Origin: Tissierellia bacterium
GTDB taxonomy: Bacteria > Bacillota_A > Clostridia > Tissierellales > Peptoniphilaceae
DNA: 30,154 nucleotides
Assembly (NCBI GenBank): GCA_012513395.1
Contig: JAAZCH010000216.1
Span: 1-30,154 of the forward strand
Direction of reading: 5' to 3'
Below, one piece after another: positions 17,486 through 24,837 of this stretch. Every line of letters starts with the position of its first letter. Positions within the stretch are counted from its first letter, which is position 1. Position numbers and translations under genes: made by a program. A model generated the notes under the pieces. That model did no database searches, was not told where the DNA came from, and saw only the letters and a program-made list of their open reading frames with translations.

Positions 17486-18215
17486 CAGTTTTTTCCTCCC
17501 TATCTCCAGGTTTTTCTACATAAACTTTTTTAGAAATAAAAATGCTAAGTTGCAATAGAGCCACCATTGGAATCGCCATCATCATTTGAGATACAACATC
17601 TGGAGGTGTCACTACAGCTGCTATAATAAATATAAGAACTATTAGGTACTTAGAATATTCTTTTAATGTATCTGGAGTGATTACTCCCAACTTTGTCGCT
17701 ACATATACGAAAGATGGAATATTAAATACTATTCCCATGGCTAGTAACATTGATAAAATGAAGCTGATATATGATTTTACCGAGATCATGGCAGAGATTT
17801 CGTCTATGGCAATTCTAGTAAAAAATTTAAGAGACATAGGCACCACAATTTTATACGCAAAAACAACGCCTAACACAAAAAACACAAATCCCAGTGCCAA
17901 AGCCACTTTTATTAATCGCTTTTCATTTGGGAAAAGTCCTGCAGCTACGAAAGCCCATATGTGATAAATTGTCAGCGGTGAACATAGGGTCACTGCCATT
18001 ACTAATGCAATCTCCACATACACTATCATAATTTCTGATGGCTCAATAAAAATTAAATGCATTTGTGGATTTAGCTCCATGAGGAGTTTTAAAATTGCCC
18101 CTGATTGAGAAAATGCCAGAAGCGTCACAATTACGTGAGCTACTAGCACTATAATCAATCGCTTTCTAAATTCTTCTAAATGATCTACAAAGGGCATATC
18201 GCTATTTGAATTCAA
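17469..18215 (-). CDS. tatC: Sec-independent protein translocase TatC
   Basis: A 248-residue, six-helix membrane protein with the TatC signature. The N-terminal FVDHLEEFRKRL precedes helix 1, FIEPSEIMIVYVEIAL surrounds helix 2, and LFPNEKR lies in the second cytoplasmic region. TatC recognises twin-arginine signals and, with TatA, moves folded cofactor-bearing proteins across the membrane. The start is a TTG at 18215 with AGGGG 6-7 bases before it; the ATG seven codons in has no site. It follows tatA by 25 bases and overlaps mobB by 17. Its place in the same transcript as a Tat-signal ferredoxin suggests a dedicated pair. Confidence 0.95.
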   Translation of the reverse strand: MNSNSDMPFVDHLEEFRKRLIIVLVAHVIVTLLAFSQSGAILKLLMELNPQMHLIFIEPSEIMIVYVEIALVMAVTLCSPLTIYHIWAFVAAGLFPNEKRLIKVALALGFVFFVLGVVFAYKIVVPMSLKFFTRIAIDEISAMISVKSYISFILSMLLAMGIVFNIPSFVYVATKLGVITPDTLKEYSKYLIVLIFIIAAVVTPPDVVSQMMMAIPMVALLQLSIFISKKVYVEKPGDREEKTVEEKN

Positions 18216-18240
18216 TTTTATCCCCTTTATCTAATAAATT

Positions 18241-18483
18241 TTAATTTTCAGTTTTGTCATTTGTTGATTCTGTGTTATTTACTGTCGGAGCATTTTCTAT
18301 AGTAGTTTGCTCTTGTGGTGTCACAGTTTGGTTTATAGTTTTGTCTAATTCTTCTTGACCTTTTTTAAATTCTCTTACCGCTTCGCCCATACCTCTGGCT
18401 AATTCAGGTAGTTTTTTAGGTCCAAATAAAACTAATACTATTACTAGAATTACTAATAATTCCATAATTCCAATTCTTCCCAT
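18241..18483 (-). CDS. tatA: Sec-independent translocase pore protein TatA
   Basis: An 80-residue protein with one N-terminal membrane helix (about 7-21), the hinge FGPKKLPEL, an amphipathic helix (ARGMGEAVREFKKG) and a polar Thr/Asn/Glu-rich tail. This is the TatA layout. Gram-positive bacteria commonly use a minimal TatA-TatC system without TatB, and only these two parts are encoded here. GAGGG precedes the ATG by 5 bases. It sits between the ydhW-position gene and tatC. Confidence 0.93.
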   Translation of the reverse strand: MGRIGIMELLVILVIVLVLFGPKKLPELARGMGEAVREFKKGQEELDKTINQTVTPQEQTTIENAPTVNNTESTNDKTEN

Positions 18484-18507
18484 TAAATCCCTCTTTCTAT
18501 TTTTGTT

Positions 18508-19239
18508 CTATTGTTGTTTTTTCCACTCTACTTCTAATTCTTCGCAAAGTGCTTTTGCATATCGTTCACTCATGTGATCAGACGAATAAATACAAACCCC
18601 ACCATTTGATGCAGTTACAGTATCTATATCTGAGTATCTTTCATCGAATTTCATTCTAGCAAGAGCTCCTAAAATTTCATCTTCTGAGTAATTATAAGGA
18701 ATTTCCTTCAGTGCTGAAATTTGTAGTGGTCTAGGATAGATTTTGCAATCTCTTCTAGCTCTTTGAGCAATTGCTTCCAGAGTGTCTTTCTCTTTTAATA
18801 ATACAGCAGTAGCTGCGTATTGTCCAGTCCAGAGAGTAGAATCATAAAGATAAAAATCCTTTTGAGTCTCGATTATTACTAGGTTTTCTAGCTCAACAAA
18901 ATCTTCTACACTTTGAAGTAATTCATTAATATCATCGCCTGTTAAATCCTCAGGTGGGTTCAACTTTAATTCTTTTAACGAAACTATTTCTTCTAAATTG
19001 TTTTCTGAGCGAATATAATTTATAAGAATTTCACCTTTTGTTTTTTCTCTGTCGTATTCTATTGCTACTTTTTCCATGGCTTCCTCAAAAGCTTTTATTG
19101 TCTTGACGTCTAGATTTTCAATTAATTCTTCGCTTTCCACATCGTCCATATCTGAATATGCGTCGATGTATTCCTTTATTACTATTTCTTCTTCGTCTCT
19201 AGAGTTAAATTCTTTATCGAGTATATCATTTTTTTTCAT
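18508..19239 (-). CDS. Unknown acidic protein in the ydhW position
   Basis: A 243-residue soluble protein I do not recognise by motif. The N-terminal half is very acidic and helical (many Glu/Asp up to about residue 110). The C-terminal half is mixed, with hydrophobic strands (ENLVIIETQKDFYLYDSTLWTG) and a basic segment RRDCKIYPRPLQIS. No signal peptide or membrane segment is present. It follows ydhY-like and ydhV-like genes, the same order as ydhY-ydhV-ydhW in Escherichia coli, where YdhW is of similar size and also unstudied. A cytoplasmic chaperone for AOR maturation or Tat proofreading is an inference from position only. AGGTGA lies before the ATG. Confidence 0.65.
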   Translation of the reverse strand: MKKNDILDKEFNSRDEEEIVIKEYIDAYSDMDDVESEELIENLDVKTIKAFEEAMEKVAIEYDREKTKGEILINYIRSENNLEEIVSLKELKLNPPEDLTGDDINELLQSVEDFVELENLVIIETQKDFYLYDSTLWTGQYAATAVLLKEKDTLEAIAQRARRDCKIYPRPLQISALKEIPYNYSEDEILGALARMKFDERYSDIDTVTASNGGVCIYSSDHMSERYAKALCEELEVEWKKQQ

Positions 19240-19255
19240 TTTGTCACCTAATTAT

Positions 19256-19277
19256 GGCGAGGATTTCCACCCTCGCC
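19256..19277 (-). other. Stem-loop between the AOR and ydhW-position genes
   Basis: A perfect 7-bp GC-rich stem (GGCGAGG / CCTCGCC, 8-base loop) lies a few bases after the AOR stop codon. On the minus strand no T run follows, so it looks like an intercistronic processing or mRNA-stabilising hairpin rather than a terminator. On the + strand it is followed by TTATTTTT, so it could stop antisense transcription. Confidence 0.6.
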
Positions 19278-19283
19278 TTATTT

Positions 19284-21386
19284 TTATGCTGGCAATAAAT
19301 TTTTACTTGCTAGATCAGCTGCTACGTCTCCCAGTCCAAATCTTTCTAAAGTTGCTCTGGTTGGAGCTCCAGTAACTTCGTCCCAGCCCATCTCTTTGTA
19401 TATCAAGGTAAGAGCATTTGCCATATCTTCTCTGTCCATTTTAACAGTTCCTTCGCTAAACGCAGGAATGTCTGGATCTATATCGTAAATCCAATCGTTG
19501 AATCTGTCGTGTTCGTTTCTCATGTCTACTGTATTAAGCCCTAGAACTTGAGTCGCTCTTAGAAGTTGCAGTCCTCTTTCCGCCGCAAAGTCTAGCTCTT
19601 CCATAGTCCACTCTTCTCCAGTTATCGCTGACATGTATTGAGCTTCTACTGTTAAGTCTCCTACATATCCTCGTTCCTTCACAGGTGATAGTGTCATTGG
19701 CCATACCCAGTTACAAAGTGTAAAGGAGTCGTGTAACCATTGACGAACTACTCCGAATTTTGCAAATTTAGCTTTTGATGCATTTACAGGCGTATATGCT
19801 TTTGGTTTATCCAATGCACCTTTTCCGAAGTAATCTTCGATTATCGGATTTAGTACATCATATGGAAGTCCACTGCCCCAAATATTTACAATCGTGTGGG
19901 TCATACAGTCTCTGTTATAGAAAATATTTGTCAAAGCTCCTACTTGAGCTGCACATTCATTACCATGATGTCTGGACCAACCTAGTGGTGACACTACTGA
20001 CATCTCTTGAGCGTTAAGATAATCGTCTCCTAAAAGATCTTTGTATCTTTCGCTTATGAAGTACGCCCCTTCTCCTAGGTTAGAAATTTCTCCGCGTTTT
20101 TCAGCAATTCTATATTGAATGTCTCTAATAAATCCTGGATCTCCCGCTTCATACAAATCCCAAGGTAGGTCATCGTATTCTTCTTTGGATAGAATTTGTT
20201 CCATGATTCCGTGCTTAATAAAATATTTTATTGTATTTGGAAGTTCTCCATAGTTTTCCCATAGTCCTAAGTCATCTGCCGTACTAAATGCAGCGTAATT
20301 TGCTAGAAATGTTCCGTCTCCCTCTTCCTTGTAGTCCTTTGGTTTAGGGAGAATCGAAGCGTATTCAAAGTTAGGCATACATGTATTTGCAGCTACCGGC
20401 GCGTATCCTTCTTCTTCCATAAATGGAATTTCTAAAACGCCGAAACATCTAACTGGACATGAAGTACATCCGCTCATTTTCACCGTATATTTTTCTGAAA
20501 GTGGTCCGTAATCTTTGTATGCTTTTTGGCATCTGTAACCGAACTTATCCAGTTCTCCTGGAGGTGAATCTCCTGTATCTATAGGTCCACCGTCAGCTGC
20601 ACCCCAAGTTAGTCCTGGTCGTCCTGTCCATCTGCTACCTGGATCGTGATATTCTGCCCAAGGTCTTTCAGTAGATGGTACTACGTGGTTGTTGTTGGAG
20701 CCCATTAGCTCATTCATAACGTAATTGTTTAATTCAAATATTTTTTTAGGTTCAGCCACTTTAACTGAGCCTGTTCCGTAAATCGTAATGGCTTTTAAAT
20801 TTTTGGAACCCATTACTGCTCCAGTTCCTGCCCCACCACTATGGGATGTGGCATTTAGCATACAAGACTGGTTCACAAGATTTTCTCCAGCTTGTCCGAT
20901 ACAAGTGGTGTTAAATTCTTTTCCTTCAATGTCTGCAATCATCTTGGTAGCTTCTCTCGTAGTTTTCCCCCACATAGCAGATGCGTCTTGTATGGAAACT
21001 TCGTCATTTTTAATTTTAATATAAACTGGTGAAGCTGCTTTTCCTTCTACAATTATCGTATCGTATCCAGCCATCTTCATCATATACGCCATCTCGCCAC
21101 CCATATGAGCGTGGATAATCATATTGCCTTTAGTAAAAGTAGACAAAGATGTAATAGTAGTTCTTCCTGAACAAGGTGCACTCGTTCCTGTATTTGGTCC
21201 TACTGAATAAACTAATTTATTTGCTTCATCATAAGGCTTGGTGCCTGTTGGTACTTCTTCATACATAATTCTAGTACCGACGCCAGCTCCTCCTATGTAG
21301 TCGTTATATTTAGAAGAATCTTCGACGTTAAAATCACCTGTCGTCAAATTGATTCTCAATATTTTTCCTGTAAATCCTAGTGACAT
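19284..21386 (-). CDS. ydhV: AOR-family (YdhV-like) oxidoreductase, W or Mo bis-pterin
   Basis: A 700-residue aldehyde:ferredoxin-oxidoreductase-family protein, the same length as Escherichia coli YdhV as I remember it. The start (GFTGKILRINLTTGDF), the NHVVPST segment and the end (ADLASKNLLPA) look YdhV-like. The family's [4Fe-4S] ligands are C307, C310, C314 (CTSCPVRC) and probably C558 (SFTLCNW). Bis-pterin binding is expected from the family, and the central LNATSHSGGAGTGAVMGSKNLKA segment is typical. AOR enzymes oxidise aldehydes to acids or reduce acids, passing electrons to ferredoxin; YdhV has been reported to hold Mo, but its substrate is unknown. There is no signal peptide, so it would need to ride with the Tat-targeted ferredoxin. 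AGGGGG precedes the ATG by about 8 bases; the gap to ydhY is 16 bases. Confidence 0.93.
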   Translation of the reverse strand: MSLGFTGKILRINLTTGDFNVEDSSKYNDYIGGAGVGTRIMYEEVPTGTKPYDEANKLVYSVGPNTGTSAPCSGRTTITSLSTFTKGNMIIHAHMGGEMAYMMKMAGYDTIIVEGKAASPVYIKIKNDEVSIQDASAMWGKTTREATKMIADIEGKEFNTTCIGQAGENLVNQSCMLNATSHSGGAGTGAVMGSKNLKAITIYGTGSVKVAEPKKIFELNNYVMNELMGSNNNHVVPSTERPWAEYHDPGSRWTGRPGLTWGAADGGPIDTGDSPPGELDKFGYRCQKAYKDYGPLSEKYTVKMSGCTSCPVRCFGVLEIPFMEEEGYAPVAANTCMPNFEYASILPKPKDYKEEGDGTFLANYAAFSTADDLGLWENYGELPNTIKYFIKHGIMEQILSKEEYDDLPWDLYEAGDPGFIRDIQYRIAEKRGEISNLGEGAYFISERYKDLLGDDYLNAQEMSVVSPLGWSRHHGNECAAQVGALTNIFYNRDCMTHTIVNIWGSGLPYDVLNPIIEDYFGKGALDKPKAYTPVNASKAKFAKFGVVRQWLHDSFTLCNWVWPMTLSPVKERGYVGDLTVEAQYMSAITGEEWTMEELDFAAERGLQLLRATQVLGLNTVDMRNEHDRFNDWIYDIDPDIPAFSEGTVKMDREDMANALTLIYKEMGWDEVTGAPTRATLERFGLGDVAADLASKNLLPA

Positions 21387-21402
21387 ATTGTTTTCCCCCT
21401 AA

Positions 21403-22071
21403 TTATGAATTGTGTAATGCGGTAGCTACATCTTCCCATTTGGTCATGGCGATAGCTCCTGTTACGCAACCTCGCACGCACGCTCCACAGTTAATACATT
21501 TCGTTGCAAAATTTTCTTCGTGATCGATTCTAGGTAAATTCCAAGGACAAGCCTTTGTACACGCTCCACAAGCAATACATTTTTCTTTATCCACTACTCT
21601 AGCGCCTGTTTTTTCATCTGCATATATTGCATTTTCTGGACAAGCATCACCACACCATGGCTGAACACATTGTTTACATGTTATAGGCTCCCATCTGTAG
21701 TTGCCGTTAATTCCAGGATTGTGTGTGTAGTCATCGGTCAGTTCTGTTCCGTAATAGTAATTGTCTCTCAGATTCAATCTGGAAACAAATGGCATTATTT
21801 TGCCGTCGTTAAATAAATTACAGTTCATTTCGCACCTGTGACATCCTACGCATTTATCTGCATTGACAACTAATAGTCCAGTAGGAGTAGCCCATGTAAA
21901 CACCTTGCCGTTCTTGATTTGTTTTTCTTCACATCCCAATAGATTAAGTAAGGATGCAGAAATTGCCAATCCAGCTATACCCTTGCCGGATATTTTAAGA
22001 AATTGTCTTCGAGTATACTCTTTGTCGAATAGTTCATTATTGATTTTATCTAATATATTTTTGTCAGACAT
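21403..22071 (-). CDS. ydhY: Tat-targeted lipoprotein with four [4Fe-4S] clusters (YdhY-like)
   Basis: A 222-residue protein. Residues 20-26 (TRRQFLK) form a twin-arginine motif, then a hydrophobic stretch and the lipobox LLGC with C47 as the lipidation site. The mature part has four Cys clusters: CVGCHRCEMNC from C74, CKQCVQPWCGDAC, CIACGACTKACP, and CINCGACVRGC, the pattern of a DmsB/HycB-type electron-transfer subunit. The signal region resembles E. coli YdhY, which also pairs with YdhV. It would pass electrons between the AOR enzyme and a membrane or extracellular partner from the outer face. The ATG at 22071 is used because GAGG lies 8 bases before it; a GTG at 22080 overlaps that site. 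It is the first gene of the operon. Confidence 0.93.
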   Translation of the reverse strand: MSDKNILDKINNELFDKEYTRRQFLKISGKGIAGLAISASLLNLLGCEEKQIKNGKVFTWATPTGLLVVNADKCVGCHRCEMNCNLFNDGKIMPFVSRLNLRDNYYYGTELTDDYTHNPGINGNYRWEPITCKQCVQPWCGDACPENAIYADEKTGARVVDKEKCIACGACTKACPWNLPRIDHEENFATKCINCGACVRGCVTGAIAMTKWEDVATALHNS

Positions 22072-22105
22072 AAAACCCACCTCAATTTTACTTTATTACA
22101 AATCA

Positions 22106-22134
22106 ATAATAAGATATTGGCAAGATTTTGTCAA
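22106..22134 (-). promoter_or_regulatory. Promoter of the ydhY-ydhV-tatAC-mobB operon
   Basis: TTGACA (22129-22134), exactly 17 bases, and TATTAT (22106-22111). Transcription would start near 22099, about 28 bases before the ydhY ATG. Confidence 0.88.
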
Positions 22135-22181
22135 TTGTTAAGTTTAAATAAATTAATTAAACTTGATATGATTGCTTCAAA

Positions 22182-22196
22182 TGATAACCATTATCT
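22182..22196. promoter_or_regulatory. Fur-box-like inverted repeat upstream of ydhY
   Basis: TGATAAC-C-ATTATCT matches the Fur 7-1-7 pattern (TGATAAT-n-ATTATCA) at 12 of 14 positions. It lies about 48 bases upstream of the -35 of the operon promoter, an activator-like or upstream-repressor position. PerR or Zur could use a similar site. Confidence 0.4.
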
Positions 22197-22261
22197 TAAT
22201 TTTATTAACTCGAAGATAAACTCAAGTTTACTCAAAAGTTTAAATTTCAGCCATTATAAAA

Positions 22262-22297
22262 GCCTGGGATGAGACTTCGTAAAGTCCAACCCCAGGC
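22262..22297 (-). terminator. Terminator of the mod-moa-mog operon
   Basis: On the minus strand a GCCTGGG / CCCAGGC stem encloses a second 5-bp stem (GACTT / AAGTC) and is followed by TTTTATAAT. It sits about 75 bases after the mogA stop, before the ydhY promoter region. Confidence 0.75.
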
Positions 22298-22339
22298 ACT
22301 GTTATTCGCAAACACGAGACGTTTTCTATTCGCCTAATC

Positions 22340-22404
22340 TAGCCGAAAGCAAACTTTTCACTTTTAACTTTAAACTTTTAACTGCACCGAAGGTGCTTTA
22401 GCAC
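22340..22404. repeat. Intergenic repeat element A overlapping the mogA 3' end
   Basis: TAGCCGAAAGC (22340-22350) is followed on the + strand by AAACTTTT/CACTTTTAACTTTAAAC-type imperfect tandem units. Two nested small hairpins come next: GCACC gaa GGTGC at 22384-22396, and GTGC ttta GCAC. The same 11-mer, also next to short tandem units and in the same orientation, occurs at 29936. The element spans the last codons of mogA. Confidence 0.6.
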
Positions 22405-22891
22405 AATCTGCCGTCCCACCTCTTAGCATTTCCAAGCCGTGTTCCAAAAATGGTAAAACTGCTTCCAAATTTTCTTTTATCGCCTTTGGGCTACCGGGGA
22501 AATTTATTATCAATGATTTCTTCCTTATTCCTGCTTGGGCTCTGGACAAATATGCTCTATTAGTAATTTTCGCACTGTAAGCTCGCATGGCTTCGGGAAT
22601 TCCCGGTATAAGTCTCTCGCAAACTTCTATGGTAGCTTCCGGTGTTATATCCCTTGGGGAAAATCCCGTTCCGCCTGTGGTTAATATCAGGGCAATTGAC
22701 TCGTCATCTGACATGGATTTCAGTTCATTTATTATTTCGTCTTTTTCGTCTGGAACGATTGAAGCTTTTACCACTTCGAATCCTACTTCTTCTATCAATT
22801 CTTTTAAAAGCGGACCACCTAAGTCCTCCCTTTCTCCTCTAGAAGATCTATCAGAGATAGTAAGAATTCCTACTAAATATTTATTTTTCAT
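22370..22891 (-). CDS. mogA: Molybdopterin adenylyltransferase MogA/MoaB family
   Basis: A 173-residue MoCF-fold protein with TTGGTGFSPRDITPEAT near 62-78 and GSPKAIKENLEAVLP near the end. MogA and MoaB adenylylate molybdopterin before MoeA inserts the metal. The ATG at 22891 is chosen because CGGAG lies 6 bases before it; longer frames lie upstream but overlap the preceding gene. It begins one base after the stop of the MoeA-like gene. The C-terminal residues after LRGGTADC (about AKAPSVQLKV) are encoded by a hairpin and tandem-repeat element, so they are probably a recent addition and not functional. Confidence 0.92.
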   Translation of the reverse strand: MKNKYLVGILTISDRSSRGEREDLGGPLLKELIEEVGFEVVKASIVPDEKDEIINELKSMSDDESIALILTTGGTGFSPRDITPEATIEVCERLIPGIPEAMRAYSAKITNRAYLSRAQAGIRKKSLIINFPGSPKAIKENLEAVLPFLEHGLEMLRGGTADCAKAPSVQLKV

Positions 22892-22892
22892 A

Positions 22893-23915
22893 TTACGCTC
22901 CGAAATAACATATTGGATAATGACAAACTTTGCAATTAATACAAAGTCCACCTTCTCCCACTTCTACAAAATCAGCTTTTTCTAGTTCCAAACCTGCAAA
23001 TACTCTAGGCAGAAAAACATCAAAACTGGTAACTGGTGCATGAATCGACGCGCCTGGAACTCCCATTAAATAAGTTTTGTCAAGTTTTCCAACTGTCAAC
23101 ATATTTCCAGGTTGCATGGGTACACCTTGGGTAATCATTTCTGCACCTGAATTTCTTATAGCAGTGGGCGTTAAGTCATCTGGATCTACACTCATACCCC
23201 CAGTAAATATTACTAAATCTGCTCCCTTGTCCAAAAATTCATCCAAAGCTTCACTAATTTTTTCTAAATCGTCTGGGCATTTTGTAAATCCTAAAATTTC
23301 CGGATTATATTTTTCAAATTTATCCCTTAAAACTCCTTCAAACAAATCCTTTATTCTGCCGTAATAGACTTCATCTCCTGTTATAATCGTGCCTACTTTT
23401 AATTTTTTAAATTCTTTTACTTCAAAGACTGGAAAAAAATCCTTTCCAACTGCTTTTGCAACTTCTACTTCTTCCCTTTTAGTGTATAAAGGAATTATTC
23501 TTGCTCCAACTAGTTTGTCACCAGAATTCACCTCGGTGTATGAAGGTATCGTAGCCAAAGTATAAGACCCGATGGAGTTTATTTCTTTAAGTCCTTCTCG
23601 GTTGATTACAAATAATCCGTCTATTTTACTCGTTAAGGTTATCTTTCCTTCTGATGGTGAGCTGAAGTTTATATTATCTCCTACAATTTCTGGAATGAGT
23701 TCCATAATGGCATCTTCTTCATGGACTTCATCTGCTTCTAATTCTCCAACGTAAATGTGATCTTTCCCGATATTTTTTAAAACTTCAATATCTTCTTCTT
23801 GGATAATTTGATTTCTTTTAAACATTACGCCTTTGAATCCATTTTCTAAAATTCCAGTGATATCATGGAGTAGAGGCTCACCAACAGCATCTTCTACTTT
23901 TATTTTTTTAATCAT
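22893..23915 (-). CDS. MoeA-like molybdopterin-binding protein with Cys-rich tail
   Basis: A 340-residue protein. The second half is a MoCF/MoeA-type pterin-binding domain: GTIITGDEVYYG near 175, VIFTGGMSVDPDDLTPTAIR near 245-265, and LMGVPGASIHAP near 295. The first 150 residues do not show the MoeA linker fold clearly. The last 20 residues hold four cysteines and a His (C-x2-C-x2-C-H-x3-C), a tail seen in clostridial proteins annotated simply as molybdopterin-binding. It may bind a metal or cluster. A second, true moeA is in the same operon, so this one probably has a different job in cofactor handling. It overlaps the MOSC gene by 8 bases. Confidence 0.82.
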   Translation of the reverse strand: MIKKIKVEDAVGEPLLHDITGILENGFKGVMFKRNQIIQEEDIEVLKNIGKDHIYVGELEADEVHEEDAIMELIPEIVGDNINFSSPSEGKITLTSKIDGLFVINREGLKEINSIGSYTLATIPSYTEVNSGDKLVGARIIPLYTKREEVEVAKAVGKDFFPVFEVKEFKKLKVGTIITGDEVYYGRIKDLFEGVLRDKFEKYNPEILGFTKCPDDLEKISEALDEFLDKGADLVIFTGGMSVDPDDLTPTAIRNSGAEMITQGVPMQPGNMLTVGKLDKTYLMGVPGASIHAPVTSFDVFLPRVFAGLELEKADFVEVGEGGLCINCKVCHYPICYFGA

Positions 23916-24351
23916 TTGAATTACCTTTTAAAATTTTGATTTCGTCATTTGGAAATACTTTTCCTTCTGTTTTTACTATGGCAAAAATTCCTTCTCTAGG
24001 CATAACGCAATCTCCTGTGATTCTTCTGATTTCGCAACCGCCGTGGCATTCTTTGCCAATTTGGGTAACTTCCAGTTTAGTTTCTCCAACTTGTAACATG
24101 GTTCCTATGGGAAGTTCATAAAGTGTTAAGCCTTCTGTCATAATATTTTCTGCAAAATCTCCAGAACTTAAATCAGGCATGGCGTCTTTCATTTTTTCTA
24201 AACTTTCTACACCAAGTAAACTCACTTGTCTATGCCAATCTCCTGCGTGGGCATCCCCCACAATTCCATGGTCCACTTTTAACTCCACAAAATCTACAGG
24301 CTTTTTCTTCGTGCCCTTTTCTTCGCTAATGCTTACAGATACTACTCTCAT
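23908..24351 (-). CDS. MOSC-domain protein
   Basis: A 147-residue stand-alone MOSC domain. VDHGIVGDAHAGDWHRQVSLL near 25-45 and KECHGGCEIRRITGDCVMPREGIF near 100-125 are the family marks. The cysteine in GDCVMPREG is the position that holds sulfur or metal-cofactor contacts in MOSC proteins. Members are found in Moco sulfurases and in small proteins of Moco operons; the small ones have no settled function. The ATG at 24351 is used because GGGAGG lies just upstream; an ATG at 24363 has no site. It overlaps the moaC stop by ATGA. Confidence 0.88.
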   Translation of the reverse strand: MRVVSVSISEEKGTKKKPVDFVELKVDHGIVGDAHAGDWHRQVSLLGVESLEKMKDAMPDLSSGDFAENIMTEGLTLYELPIGTMLQVGETKLEVTQIGKECHGGCEIRRITGDCVMPREGIFAIVKTEGKVFPNDEIKILKGNSND

Positions 24352-24836
24352 TTTTCCTCCCATTTATAGTCACCGCTGACTCCGCCAGTTTTTTCTAGCA
24401 ATTTAATTTCTTCAATAATTATATCTCTTTGAACCGCTTTGCACATATCGTAAATAGTTAGTGCTGCCATAGATACCGCCGTTAAGGCTTCCATCTCCAC
24501 ACCTGTCTCACCTTTAACTTTTACTTTCGCAATTATTTCTATCGTAAATTCTTCATCATTTAAAATAAAGTCTATATCTGCTCCCGTTATAGAAATGGGA
24601 TGGCACATAGGAATCAAATCCCATGTCTTTTTCGCTCCCATAATTCCTGCAACTTGTGCTACGGATAGGACGTCACCCTTTTTTATACCTTGGTTTACGA
24701 CTAGATTAAAAGTTTCTTCGTTTAAAATAACTTTTCCCGATGCTACAGCCACTCTTGTGGTTTTGTCTTTTTCGCTGACATCTACCATCTTGGCTCTGCC
24801 CTTTTCATTTAGATGTGTCAATATTTTTTCTTTCAT
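24348..24836 (-). CDS. moaC: Cyclic pyranopterin monophosphate synthase MoaC
   Basis: A 162-residue protein of normal length with the MoaC pattern MVDVSEKDKTTRVAVASG, LIPMCHPISI near 75-85 and GETGVEMEALTAVSMAALTIYDMCKA near 110-135, which holds the active-site residues. MoaC converts the MoaA product into cyclic pyranopterin. AGGAGG sits 5 bases before the ATG, within the last codons of moaA, which stops at 24838. Confidence 0.97.
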   Translation of the reverse strand: MKEKILTHLNEKGRAKMVDVSEKDKTTRVAVASGKVILNEETFNLVVNQGIKKGDVLSVAQVAGIMGAKKTWDLIPMCHPISITGADIDFILNDEEFTIEIIAKVKVKGETGVEMEALTAVSMAALTIYDMCKAVQRDIIIEEIKLLEKTGGVSGDYKWEEK

Positions 24837-24837
24837 T

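Noticed and set aside
19284..21386. A Tat or Sec signal on the AOR protein itself
   Set aside because: The N-terminus (MSLGFTGKILRINL) is the start of the AOR fold and has neither twin arginines nor a hydrophobic stretch.
22262..22297. Terminator acting on the + strand
   Set aside because: No T run follows on that strand and no + gene lies upstream.
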